A stretch of DNA of 64,000 nucleotides from Sutterella sp047777475 (lineage in GTDB: Bacteria; Pseudomonadota; Gammaproteobacteria; Burkholderiales; Burkholderiaceae_F). Of the stretch, positions 9,929-19,233 are shown in pieces (position 1 is the first letter of the stretch; each line of letters begins with the position of its first letter). Location: contig JBKEET010000003.1 of assembly GCA_047777475.1 (NCBI GenBank), forward strand, positions 363,524 to 427,523. The letters are read 5' to 3'. A program made the position numbers and the translations under genes. A model generated the notes under the pieces. It saw nothing but the letters and a program-made list of their open reading frames with translations, was not told the origin of the DNA and ran no database searches.

Positions 9929-9932
<4 letters not shown>

Positions 9933-10567
9933 TAACGCTAGCTCTGTCAAAAGGGCGAATATTCACGGAAACGCTTCCGTTCCTGGCTGCCGCCGGCGTA
10001 AAGATCCTGGAAGATCCCGAAACCTCCCGCAAGCTCATGCTGGCCACGAGCCGGCCCGACCTGCGGGTCGTGATCGTGCGCGCCACCGACGTGGCCACCT
10101 ACGTGCAGTACGGCGCCGCCGACATGGGCGTCACCGGCTGGGACACCCTCTACGAGCACGGCGGCAACGGCCTTTACGTGCCGGTCGACCTTAACATCGC
10201 GCGCTGCCGCATGTGCGTGGCGGCGCCCGCCGACTTCGACTACGAAAAGACGGTGCGCCGCGGCTCGCGCCTGCGCATCGCCACCAAATACCTGAAATGG
10301 AGCCGCGACTACTTCGCCTCCCAGGGCGTGCACGTCGACCTCATCAAGCTTTACGGCTCCATGGAGCTCGCGCCGATCGCGGGCCTTGCGGACGCCATCG
10401 TCGACCTGGTGCAGACCGGCGCGACGCTGCGCGCCAACAACCTGCGCGAAGTGACGACGATCGCCAGGATCTCCTCGCGCCTCATCGTCAACCAGTCGGC
10501 GATGAAGCTCAAGAGCGCCGAACTCGAGCCGCTTATCCGCACTTTCCGACACGCCGTCAAGGCGTGA
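9929..10567 (+). CDS. hisG: ATP phosphoribosyltransferase, short form HisG
   Basis: HisG starts histidine synthesis by joining ATP and PRPP. At 212 residues this is the short form lacking the C-terminal regulatory domain; short HisG needs the partner HisZ, which is not in this window. Recognisable stretches are ALSKGRIFTETLPFL at the start and ADAIVDLVQTGATLRANNL, the PRPP-binding loop. The start codon is TTG at 9929, sharing bases with the murA stop, so translation is probably coupled. A 144-bp gap with a hairpin separates it from hisD. Confidence 0.95.
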
Positions 10568-10631
10568 CGAGCTAACCCCCTTCCGTTATGCCGCCTCTGC
10601 CGCGAAAATATCAGGAGCAGTGCGCGGCTTC

Positions 10632-10653
10632 GGGCGTCCCCGCGGGGACGCCC
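10632..10653. other. Perfect GC-rich hairpin between hisG and hisD
   Basis: GGGCGTCCCC (10632-10641) and its exact complement (10644-10653) are separated by two bases. No T-run follows, so it is not a standard terminator. It lies inside the 144-bp gap that splits hisG from hisD. It could stabilise the upstream mRNA or slow polymerase; the function is unknown. Confidence 0.55.
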
Positions 10654-10711
10654 TCCGACCCTTTCCCAGCCGTTATGCTTTTTTCATAAAGCCGTTAATA
10701 AGAGGTGAAAA

Positions 10712-12010
10712 ATGTCTGTCCGTCAGCTTAATTCCGCCGATTCCGATTTCAAGGAAGCTTTCTCGAAGCTCGTCGCCCGCGACGCGAGCGTCGACCCCGA
10801 GATTTCCCGCCGCGCCGAGGCGATCGTCGAAGACGTCCGCAAGCGCGGCGACGAGGCCGTTCTCGAGTACACCAACCGCTTTGACCGCATGAGCGTCAAG
10901 TCGATGGACGAGCTCGTCATCACGGCCGACGAGATGAAGGCCGCGCTCGACGGCCTGCCCGAGGAGCAGCGCCACGCGCTCACCGAGGCGGCCGCCCGCA
11001 TCCGCAAGTTCCACGAGCTCGAGCTCGGCAAGGGCTTCACCTACACGGATTCGATGGGCGACAAGCTCGGCCTGCGCGTCGCCCCGATTGACTCGGTGGG
11101 CCTTTACGTGCCGGGCGGCAAGGCCGCCTATCCGAGCTCGGTGCTGATGAACGCGATGCCGGCCAAGGTCGCCGGCGTCAAGCGCATCGAGATGACGGTG
11201 CCGACCCCGGGCGGCGAGCGCAATCCGCTCGTGCTGGCCGCGGCGAGCCTCGCCGGCGTGACGCGCGCCTACACGGTGGGCGGCGCCCAGGCCATCGCTG
11301 CGCTCGCCTACGGCACCGACGCCATTCCGAGCGTCGACAAGATCGTCGGCCCGGGCAACGCTTACGTGGCCGCCGCCAAGCGCTACGTCTTCGGCCGCGT
11401 CGGCATCGACATGATCGCCGGCCCCTCCGAGATTCTGATCATCTGCGACGGCCGCACCGATCCCGACTGGATCGCCATGGACCTCTTCAGCCAGGCCGAG
11501 CACGACGAGCTCGCGCAGGCCGTCCTGCTGACGCCGGACGCGGCCTTCGCCGCCAAGGTCCAGGCCTCGGTCGAAAAGCTCCTGCCGACGATGTCGCGCC
11601 GCGCCATCATCGAGAAGAGCCTCGCGCAGCGCGGCGCCATCGTCGTGACGCGCGACCTCGACGAAGCCTGCGCGCTGGCCGACGCGATCGCGCCCGAGCA
11701 CCTTGAGCTCTCGGTCGAGGATCCCGAAGCCTGGGCGGAGAAGGTGCACCACGTCGGCGCCATCTTCCTCGGGCGCTTCACCTCCGAGGCGCTCGGCGAC
11801 TACTGCGCCGGCACGAACCACGTCCTGCCGACGTCGCGCACGGCGCGCTTCAGCTCGCCGCTCGGCGTCTGGGACTTCCAGAAGCGCACCTCGATGCTGC
11901 ACGTCTCCGAGGACGGCGTCCAGGTCCTCGGCCGCATCGCGGGCGTGCTCGCCCGCGGCGAGTCGCTCACCGCGCATGCCCGTTCCGCGGGCTACCGCCT
12001 CAAGGACTGA
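10712..12010 (+). CDS. hisD: Histidinol dehydrogenase HisD
   Basis: HisD oxidises L-histidinol twice to L-histidine with two NAD, the last two steps of the pathway. The 432-residue product has the normal length. Visible family blocks are YVPGGKAAYPSSVLMNAMPA, VGGAQAIAALAYGT, the GPSEILIICDG stretch and SQAEHD, whose His and Gln belong to the zinc site, plus APEHLEL near residue 330. It starts after its own leader and stops 12 bp before hisB. In most Burkholderiales hisC would sit between hisD and hisB; here it is absent. Confidence 0.97.
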   Translation: MSVRQLNSADSDFKEAFSKLVARDASVDPEISRRAEAIVEDVRKRGDEAVLEYTNRFDRMSVKSMDELVITADEMKAALDGLPEEQRHALTEAAARIRKFHELELGKGFTYTDSMGDKLGLRVAPIDSVGLYVPGGKAAYPSSVLMNAMPAKVAGVKRIEMTVPTPGGERNPLVLAAASLAGVTRAYTVGGAQAIAALAYGTDAIPSVDKIVGPGNAYVAAAKRYVFGRVGIDMIAGPSEILIICDGRTDPDWIAMDLFSQAEHDELAQAVLLTPDAAFAAKVQASVEKLLPTMSRRAIIEKSLAQRGAIVVTRDLDEACALADAIAPEHLELSVEDPEAWAEKVHHVGAIFLGRFTSEALGDYCAGTNHVLPTSRTARFSSPLGVWDFQKRTSMLHVSEDGVQVLGRIAGVLARGESLTAHARSAGYRLKD

Positions 12011-12022
12011 CAGGAGAAGACC

Positions 12023-12613
12023 ATGACGGCACGCCGCGCCAGGATCGTCCGCAACACCGCCGAAACCCAGATCGAGGCGGCCATCGGTCTCGACGAGACC
12101 GGGGCCGACATCTCGACGGGCGTCGGCTTTTTCGACCACATGCTCAACCAGGTGGCCCGCCACGGCATGATCGCCCTTACGGTGCACGCCAAGGGCGACC
12201 TTGAAATCGACGCGCACCACCTCGTCGAGGACACCGGCATCGCGCTCGGCACGGCCTTCCGCGAGGCGCTCGGCGACAAGCGGGGCATCGCGCGCTACGG
12301 CTACGCCTACGTGCCGCTCGACGAGTCGCTCTCGCGCGCCGTCATCGACTGCTCGGGCCGCCCGGGACTGCACTTCTTCTGCACGTTCACGCGCGAGAAC
12401 CTCGGCGGCATGGACAGCGAGCTCGTGCGCGAGTTCTTCCAGGGCTTCGTCAACGCCGCCGGCGTGACGCTGCACCTCGACAACCTGAGGGGCGAGAACA
12501 GCCATCACCAGGCCGAAAGCCTCTTCAAGGCCTTCGGCCGCGCCCTGCGCATGGCCGTCGCGCTCGATCCGCGCGCCGCCGGCGAGGTGCCTTCCACCAA
12601 GGGGGTGCTATGA
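12023..12613 (+). CDS. hisB: Imidazoleglycerol-phosphate dehydratase HisB (monofunctional)
   Basis: HisB dehydrates imidazole glycerol phosphate to imidazole acetol phosphate. The 196-residue protein is the monofunctional form without the N-terminal histidinol-phosphatase domain of E. coli HisB. The two metal-binding motifs are clear: GFFDHMLNQVARHG and DAHHLVEDTGIALG, with the repeat HHQAESLFKAFGRALR near the C-terminus. A good AGGAGA ribosome site precedes the ATG. It overlaps hisH by 4 bp. Confidence 0.97.
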   Translation: MTARRARIVRNTAETQIEAAIGLDETGADISTGVGFFDHMLNQVARHGMIALTVHAKGDLEIDAHHLVEDTGIALGTAFREALGDKRGIARYGYAYVPLDESLSRAVIDCSGRPGLHFFCTFTRENLGGMDSELVREFFQGFVNAAGVTLHLDNLRGENSHHQAESLFKAFGRALRMAVALDPRAAGEVPSTKGVL

Positions 12614-13266
12614 AAGTCGCGGTGGTTGATTACGGCTGCGGCAACCTGCGCAGCGTCTGGAAGGCCGCCGAGGCGGCCGCCCGCGGCGAGGCCGACGTCA
12701 CGGTGACGGGCGATCCGGCGGCCATTGCGGCCGCCGACCGCGTCGTTTTCCCGGGCCAGGGCGCCATGCCCGACTGCATGCGCCACCTGCGCGAGTGCGG
12801 GCTCGAGGAGCCCGTGCGCCGCGCGCTCGCCGAAAAGCCGGTGCTCGCGATCTGCATCGGCATGCAGATGCTCTTCGACCACTCCGAGGAGGGCGACGTC
12901 GACGGCCTCGGGATTTACCGCGGCCGCGTGCTGCGCTTCCCCGCCGAGGCGATGAAGCAGCAGAACGGCACCCGCCTCAAGGTGCCGCAGATGGGCTGGA
13001 ACCGCGTTTACCAGTGCCAGCGCCACCCGCTCTTCGCGGGCATCGAGGACGGCGCCTGGTTTTACTTCGTGCACAGCTACTTCGTGGCCCCCGAGGAGTG
13101 CCCGCTCATCGCGGCGAGCGCGAGCTACGGGCTGCCCTTTGCGTGCGCCGTGGCGCGCGGCAACGTCTTCGCCACGCAGTTCCATCCGGAAAAGAGCGCC
13201 CGCTGCGGCCTGCGGCTCTTCAGCAATTTCCTCTCCTGGGATCCTGCCCGGGACAACCGAGACTAA
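12610..13266 (+). CDS. hisH: Imidazole glycerol phosphate synthase glutaminase subunit HisH
   Basis: HisH is a class I glutamine amidotransferase that feeds ammonia to HisF. The 218-residue product has the nucleophile Cys in AICIGMQML (about C82) and the His-Glu pair in FHPEKS (about 196-200). GCGNLRSV at the N-terminus is also typical. It overlaps hisB by 4 bp and is followed by hisA after 15 bp, so it is well inside the operon. Confidence 0.96.
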   Translation: MKVAVVDYGCGNLRSVWKAAEAAARGEADVTVTGDPAAIAAADRVVFPGQGAMPDCMRHLRECGLEEPVRRALAEKPVLAICIGMQMLFDHSEEGDVDGLGIYRGRVLRFPAEAMKQQNGTRLKVPQMGWNRVYQCQRHPLFAGIEDGAWFYFVHSYFVAPEECPLIAASASYGLPFACAVARGNVFATQFHPEKSARCGLRLFSNFLSWDPARDNRD

Positions 13267-13281
13267 CAAGGAAGCACAGCG

Positions 13282-14019
13282 ATGCTGCTCATTCCTGCCA
13301 TTGACATCAAAAACGGCCGCTGCGTGCGTCTGCGCCAGGGCGACCTCAAGAACAACATCACGGTTTATTCCGACGACCCCGTCGCCGTGGCCCGCCGCTG
13401 GGCGGACAAGGGCGCCGAGCGGCTGCACATCGTCGACCTCGACGGCGCGGCCTCCGGCAAGCCCGTCAACGCCCCGCTCATCCGCGACATCATCGACGAG
13501 GTGGGCGGCGAGATGGAAATCGAGCTCGGCGGCGGCCTGCGCAGCCTCGACCAGATCGAGAGCTACACCGACGCGGGCGTCTCCTACGCCGTGATCGGCA
13601 CGGCCGCGATCCGGGTGCCGGGCTTCCTGCACGAGGCCTGCTCCAACTTCGGCGGCCAGATCATCGTGGCGCTCGACGCGAAGAACGGCTTTGTGGCCAC
13701 CGACGGCTGGCAGAGCACCTCGCACACCAAGGTGACGGACATCGCCAAGAAGTTCGACGCCTACGGCGTGGCCGGCATCCTCTACACCGACATTTCGCGC
13801 GACGGCATGCTCACCGGCTGCAACGTCGAGGCGACGGCGGCGCTCGCCCGCGAGGTGAGCGCGCCCGTGATCGCCTCGGGCGGCATCCGCGACCTCGACG
13901 ATATCCGCCGCCTGCTCGCCGTCGAGTCCGACGGCGTCGCCGGCGCCGTCCTCGGCCGCTCGCTCTACGAGGGCACGCTCTCCTTTGAGGAAGCACTCGC
14001 TCTCATAAAGAACGCCTGA
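13282..14019 (+). CDS. hisA: Phosphoribosylformimino-AICAR ribotide isomerase HisA
   Basis: HisA is a TIM-barrel isomerase opening the ribose ring of ProFAR to PRFAR. The 245-residue protein begins LLIPAIDIKNGRCVRL with the catalytic Asp8, and has the second half-barrel VAGILYTDISRDGMLTGCN with the other catalytic Asp. GGGLRS and SGGIRDLDDI are the two phosphate-binding loops. It lies 16 bp ahead of hisF, its paralogue. Confidence 0.97.
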   Translation: MLLIPAIDIKNGRCVRLRQGDLKNNITVYSDDPVAVARRWADKGAERLHIVDLDGAASGKPVNAPLIRDIIDEVGGEMEIELGGGLRSLDQIESYTDAGVSYAVIGTAAIRVPGFLHEACSNFGGQIIVALDAKNGFVATDGWQSTSHTKVTDIAKKFDAYGVAGILYTDISRDGMLTGCNVEATAALAREVSAPVIASGGIRDLDDIRRLLAVESDGVAGAVLGRSLYEGTLSFEEALALIKNA

Positions 14020-14035
14020 AACAGGAGATAAAAGC

Positions 14036-14806
14036 ATGCTCTCGAAACGCATTATCCCGTGCCTTGACGTGACCGGCGGGCGCGTCGTCAAGGGCATCAA
14101 TTTCGTGAACCTGCGCGACGCCGGCGATCCCGTCGAGGTGGCCCGCCGCTACGACGAAGAGGGCGCCGACGAGCTCTGCTTCCTCGACATCACGGCGAGT
14201 TCCGACAACCGGGACATCATCCTCAAGGTGATCGAGGACGTCGCCTCGCAGGTCTTCATCCCGCTCACGGTGGGCGGCGGCGTGCGGCACGTAAGCGACA
14301 TCCGGCGCCTCCTCAACGCGGGCGCCGACAAGATCTCGATCAACACCGCGGGCGTCAAGAACCCCGATCTGATCGGCGAGTCCGCGGCGCTTTACGGCAG
14401 CCAGTGCATCGTCAGCGCGATCGATGCGCGGCGCCGCCGCGCCGACGATCCGTCGGCGGGCTGGGAGGTTTACACCCGCGGCGGACGCGACCCCACGGGG
14501 CTTGACGCCGTCGAGTGGGCGCGCCGGGTCGAAAAGCTCGGCGCCGGCGAGATCCTGCTCACGAGCATGGACGCCGACGGCACCAAGAAGGGCTTCGACA
14601 TCGCGCTCACGAGGGCCGTCTCCGACGCGGTCGGCATTCCCGTCATCGCCTCGGGCGGCGTCGGCAACCTGCAGCATTTGGTCGACGGCGTCACCGCCGG
14701 CGGCGCCGATGCGGTGCTCGCCGCCTCGATCTTCCACTTCGGCGAGTATTCGATCGGCGAAGCGAAGCGCTACATGGCCGAGCACGGCATCACCGTGCGG
14801 CTCTGA
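14036..14806 (+). CDS. hisF: Imidazole glycerol phosphate synthase cyclase subunit HisF
   Basis: HisF uses ammonia from HisH and PRFAR to make imidazole glycerol phosphate plus AICAR. The 256-residue TIM barrel begins RIIPCLDVTGGRVVKG with catalytic Asp11, and EILLTSMDADGTKKGFD carries the second catalytic Asp. The phosphate loops are VGGGVRHVSD and SGGVGNLQH. A Shine-Dalgarno AGGAGA lies just ahead of the ATG. It is followed by hisI after 16 bp. Confidence 0.97.
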   Translation: MLSKRIIPCLDVTGGRVVKGINFVNLRDAGDPVEVARRYDEEGADELCFLDITASSDNRDIILKVIEDVASQVFIPLTVGGGVRHVSDIRRLLNAGADKISINTAGVKNPDLIGESAALYGSQCIVSAIDARRRRADDPSAGWEVYTRGGRDPTGLDAVEWARRVEKLGAGEILLTSMDADGTKKGFDIALTRAVSDAVGIPVIASGGVGNLQHLVDGVTAGGADAVLAASIFHFGEYSIGEAKRYMAEHGITVRL

Positions 14807-14822
14807 GAAAGGAGAAAGCGGC

Positions 14823-15203
14823 ATGGAATGGATTGACAGCGTCGTCTTCGACGCGAGGGGCCTCGTGCCCGTCATCGCGCAGGACGCCGATTCCGGGCGG
14901 GTGCTGATGCTCGCCTGGGCGAACCGCGAGGCGCTGCTCGAGACCGTCGCCACGGGGCGCGGCGTTTATTTCTCGCGCAGCCGCGGCAAGCTCTGGCGCA
15001 AGGGCGAGAGCTCGGGCAACGTGCAGATCGTGCGCTCGGTCGAGCTCGACTGCGACGGCGACGCGGTGCTTTACAAGGTTGAACAAAAGGGCGGCATCGC
15101 CTGCCACACCGGGCATGCGAGCTGCTTCTGGCGGGAGCTGAGAAACGGGCAGTGGACCGAGTCCGAGCCCGTCCTCCGCGATCCCAAGGAGATGTACAAA
15201 TGA
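14823..15203 (+). CDS. hisI: Phosphoribosyl-AMP cyclohydrolase HisI
   Basis: HisI opens the adenine ring of phosphoribosyl-AMP in step three of histidine synthesis. The 126-residue protein starts MEWIDSVVFD; RGVYFSRSRGKLWRKGESSG is the substrate loop, and VELDCDGDAVLY plus CHTGHASCFW carry the zinc and magnesium ligands. It is a separate gene from hisE, as in most betaproteobacteria, and its TGA overlaps the hisE ATG by 4 bp. The frame is open further upstream across the hisF end, but the conserved start and the AAAGGAGA site support the ATG at 14823. Confidence 0.96.
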   Translation: MEWIDSVVFDARGLVPVIAQDADSGRVLMLAWANREALLETVATGRGVYFSRSRGKLWRKGESSGNVQIVRSVELDCDGDAVLYKVEQKGGIACHTGHASCFWRELRNGQWTESEPVLRDPKEMYK

Positions 15204-15538
15204 GCGATCCCAGAGACTGCGGCGCCGTTCTGAAGGAAGTGGCCGACGTCATTGACTCGCGCCGCGGCGCCGATCCCAAAACCTCTTACGTGGCGCAGCT
15301 TTTCAAGAAAGCGCCCGACGGCATGCTGAAGAAGATCGGCGAGGAGGCCTGCGAGACGGTCATGGCCGCCAAGGACCGCGACCCCAAGAAGATCATCTAC
15401 GAGTGCGCGGACCTGTGGTTCCACACGCTTGTGATGCTTTCCTACTACGGCCTGCGCCCCGAGGACGTGACCGCCGAACTCGCGCGCCGCGAGGGCGTCT
15501 CGGGCCTCGAGGAGAAAGCCTCGCGCCCCAAGGACTAG
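15200..15538 (+). CDS. hisE: Phosphoribosyl-ATP pyrophosphatase HisE
   Basis: HisE removes pyrophosphate from phosphoribosyl-ATP, the second step of histidine synthesis. The 112-residue all-helical product shows KIGEEACETVMAAKDRD, the MazG-like metal-binding helix with paired Glu residues, and later YECADLWFHTLVMLSYYGL. The start codon overlaps the hisI stop by 4 bp. This is the last his gene of the operon; 137 bp follow before hinT. Confidence 0.95.
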   Translation: MSDPRDCGAVLKEVADVIDSRRGADPKTSYVAQLFKKAPDGMLKKIGEEACETVMAAKDRDPKKIIYECADLWFHTLVMLSYYGLRPEDVTAELARREGVSGLEEKASRPKD

Positions 15539-15675
15539 CCGCCGCCGCGGCCCGCAAGCTTCCCTTAAGGTGCGCGCGGGTGCCGTGGTGGTAATCTTAG
15601 AGGGCTTGATTGAACGCGCCGCCGTCCTCTCCCTCAGCGGGATCCGCGCGGCGCACGGTTTCGGAGATAAAAGCC

Positions 15676-16017
15676 ATGCAGCTTGATGATTGCCTTTTCT
15701 GCCGCATCGCCCGCGGCGAGATCCCTTCGGCCAAGGTTTACGAGGACGACGAAGTGCTCGCCTTCCGTGACATTCACCCGAAGGCTCCCGTGCATTTTTT
15801 GATTATTCCCAAGAAACACATTCAGTCGCTGGCGCAGATTGAACCCGAGGATGCCCCGCTTTTAGGTAAAATGCTCGCGTTGACGCGCCAGCTTGCTCAG
15901 CAGGAGGGTGCCAAGAACGGCTACCGCGTCGTCATCAATACCGGCCGCGACGGCGGCCAGGAAGTCAACCATCTTCATATCCATGTGCTGGGCGGACCTC
16001 AGCCCTGGAACAAGTAA
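15676..16017 (+). CDS. hinT: HIT-family purine nucleoside phosphoramidase (HinT-like)
   Basis: A 113-residue histidine-triad hydrolase that cleaves phosphoramidate bonds of nucleotides. DCLFCRIARGEIP at the N-terminus carries the HinT-type Cys pair, and NHLHIHVLGG near the C-terminus is the His-triad active site. The ATG at 15676 is chosen for the strong GGAGATAAAAGCC ribosome site and the conserved N-terminus; the frame extends upstream to 15610. It sits between hisE and tatA, its normal position in betaproteobacteria. Confidence 0.94.
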   Translation: MQLDDCLFCRIARGEIPSAKVYEDDEVLAFRDIHPKAPVHFLIIPKKHIQSLAQIEPEDAPLLGKMLALTRQLAQQEGAKNGYRVVINTGRDGGQEVNHLHIHVLGGPQPWNK

Positions 16018-16032
16018 TCAGGAGAAAACAAC

Positions 16033-16296
16033 ATGGGCTCCCTTTCTATTTGGCATTGGCTGATTGTTCTCGCCATCGTCGTGCTGATCTTCGGCACCGG
16101 CAAGCTGAAGAACATGGGCAAGGATCTCGGCGGCGCCATCAAGGGCTTCAAGGAAGGCATGCGTGAAGGCGACGACGACAAGGACGCTGCGGCGGCTCCG
16201 AAGAAGGAGATCGCCCAGGCGAAGGCTGCCGACACCGTCGACGTCGAAGCCAAGGAAAAGAAGGCCGAAGCCAAGGACAAGAGCGCCGCTTCCTGA
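16033..16296 (+). CDS. tatA: Sec-independent translocase subunit TatA
   Basis: TatA multimers form the size-variable pore that moves folded proteins with twin-arginine signals. The 87-residue protein has one N-terminal membrane helix (about 7-22, WHWLIVLAIVVLIFGTGKL) with the hallmark FGTGKLKNMGKDLGGAIKGFKEG amphipathic helix and an acidic-basic, disordered tail rich in Lys and Ala. It lies 15 bp after hinT and ahead of tatB and tatC. Confidence 0.96.
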   Translation: MGSLSIWHWLIVLAIVVLIFGTGKLKNMGKDLGGAIKGFKEGMREGDDDKDAAAAPKKEIAQAKAADTVDVEAKEKKAEAKDKSAAS

Positions 16297-16414
16297 TGCG
16301 CCTGTCCTGCGAACGGGAGAGCCTTTCGGCTCTCCGTCCCGCTTTTATCGGCTAAGCTGACGGCCGCGGCAGTCTCAGGGCTGACCGCGGCTGTTCGTGT
16401 GACTGAGGAAACAG

Positions 16415-17116
16415 ATGTTTGATTTCGGCTTCAGCGAGATGCTCGTCTGCGGAGTGATCGCTCTCGTGGTCCTTGGCCCGGAGCGCCTGCCCACCGTCGC
16501 CCGCACCGCGGGCGAGTGGATCGGCAAGGCCCAGCGCTTCGTCGCGCAGGTCAAGTCCGACATCGACCGTGAGACGGAACTCTCGGAACTTAAGAAAATC
16601 AAGGATGAGGCGCAGAGCCTCGCCCGCGACGTCAAGACCAGCGTCGAACAGTCCGCCAAAGAGATCGAAAGCAGCGTGAACGACGCGGCCAAGGGTGCCG
16701 AGGACGTCGCCAAGGAAGCGAACGACGCGCTCAGCGACATCGAGAAGGCGGCGACCTCCGACGGCACGTCCGCCGAAGCGCCCGCAGCAGACGCCGCCAC
16801 GGGCGACACCGCCGCCGCCTCTTCCGGCGAAACCGCCTCCGCCACGCCGGGCGGCACGGCCGGCACCGACCAGGAAATCGCGGATTTCTACGGCTGGAAC
16901 AACGACGACGACTACGACCCGAGCGAATCGGAGCCCCGCTACGAGGAGCCCAAGGTCTTCACCAAGCGCTACCACGCCGGTCCCTCTGTCGACGAGCTTG
17001 CCCAGGAAATCGACCGCCTGAGGCTCGAGCTCGGCATGCGCGAGGCGCAGCTCGGCGGCAACAACCGCCGTCTCGCGCGCCGCGCCCGCAGCAACCGTCC
17101 GCGCATCTATCGCTAA
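16415..17116 (+). CDS. tatB: Sec-independent translocase subunit TatB
   Basis: TatB works with TatC as the receptor for twin-arginine signals. The N-terminus FDFGFSEMLVCGVIALVVLG, then GPERLPTVARTAG, is the TatB signature with Glu8 in the membrane helix. At 233 residues it is longer than E. coli TatB (about 170); the extra part is a long Ala/Thr/Glu-rich disordered segment (about 105-150) and a C-terminal stretch with a basic end. It is 118 bp after tatA and 9 bp before tatC. Confidence 0.95.
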   Translation: MFDFGFSEMLVCGVIALVVLGPERLPTVARTAGEWIGKAQRFVAQVKSDIDRETELSELKKIKDEAQSLARDVKTSVEQSAKEIESSVNDAAKGAEDVAKEANDALSDIEKAATSDGTSAEAPAADAATGDTAAASSGETASATPGGTAGTDQEIADFYGWNNDDDYDPSESEPRYEEPKVFTKRYHAGPSVDELAQEIDRLRLELGMREAQLGGNNRRLARRARSNRPRIYR

Positions 17117-17125
17117 AAAATCGCT

Positions 17126-17932
17126 ATGGCTGACGATAAAAACGACAATTACATCGAGGCTCCGGACGACCCTGCCAACGAGCAGCCGCTCGTGAGCCAT
17201 CTCGTGGAGCTGCGCAACCGCACGGTCAAGGCCGCCGTCTCCGTGCTGGTGGTCTTCGCGTGCCTGTCGCCCTTCATGAAGCAGATCTTCGACTTCCTCA
17301 GCAAGCCGCTGATGGTGGCGCTGCCGCAGGGCGTGAAGCTCCTGGCGACGGGCGTGGTGGCGCCCTTCATGGTGCCCCTCAAGGTGACGCTCTTCGTCTC
17401 CTTCCTCATTGCGCTCCCGTACGTGCTCTACCAGATCTGGGCCTACGTGGCGCCCGCGCTTTACCGCCGCGAGAAGCGCCTCGTGCTCCCGATCCTCGTC
17501 TCGTCGGTGACGATGTTCGGCCTCGGCATCGTGTACTGCTATTTCGTCGTGTTCCGCATGGTCTTCCAGTTCATCGCGGGATTTGCGCCGAACAGCGTCA
17601 ACTTCGCCCCGGACATCGATTCGTACTTCAGCTTCGTGCTGACGATGTTCGTCGCCTTCGGCATCACCTTCGAGGTGCCGATCATCGTGATGGTGCTCAA
17701 CCACGTGGGCATCGCCTCCTACGAGAAGCTCGTGAAGGCGCGGCCTTTCGTGATCGTCGGCGCCTTCGTGCTCGCGGCCATCTTCACGCCGCCCGACGTG
17801 CTCTCGCAGACGCTGCTCGCGCTGCCGCTGATCATCCTCTTCCAGGCGGGCATCCTGCTTGTGAAGTACTTCGGCAAGACGCAGGCGGAGATCGACGGCT
17901 CGCCCAAGGAAAAGGACGAGGACGAAGAATAG
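17126..17932 (+). CDS. tatC: Sec-independent translocase subunit TatC
   Basis: TatC is the polytopic core receptor of the Tat pathway. The 268-residue protein has the conserved N-terminal LVSHLVELRNR, six hydrophobic membrane segments and an acidic C-terminal tail. YQIWAYVAPALYRREKR is the conserved first cytoplasmic loop and FGITFEVPIIVMVLNHVGI contains the conserved Phe-Glu of the fourth segment. It ends the tat operon and is followed by a terminator shared with the convergent Deg protease. Confidence 0.97.
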   Translation: MADDKNDNYIEAPDDPANEQPLVSHLVELRNRTVKAAVSVLVVFACLSPFMKQIFDFLSKPLMVALPQGVKLLATGVVAPFMVPLKVTLFVSFLIALPYVLYQIWAYVAPALYRREKRLVLPILVSSVTMFGLGIVYCYFVVFRMVFQFIAGFAPNSVNFAPDIDSYFSFVLTMFVAFGITFEVPIIVMVLNHVGIASYEKLVKARPFVIVGAFVLAAIFTPPDVLSQTLLALPLIILFQAGILLVKYFGKTQAEIDGSPKEKDEDEE

Positions 17933-17956
17933 GGCGTGCTGCGCCGGATCCTTATG

Positions 17957-17993
17957 AAAAGGGCCGCGGACTCGTGATGAGCCGCGGCCTTTT
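17957..17993. terminator. Bidirectional terminator between tatC and the Deg protease gene
   Basis: An A4-started arm (17957-17969) pairs with an arm ending in T4 (17982-17993) around a core of GCCGCGG/CCGCGGC. A-runs on one side and T-runs on the other allow it to work on both strands between two convergent genes. Confidence 0.75.
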
Positions 17994-18013
17994 GCGTGCC
18001 GCAAAGGGGCGCT

Positions 18014-19195
<1,182 letters not shown>

Positions 19196-19233
19196 GTTTA
19201 AGGCGCTCCTCAATCGGAGAAAGGATACATTTT

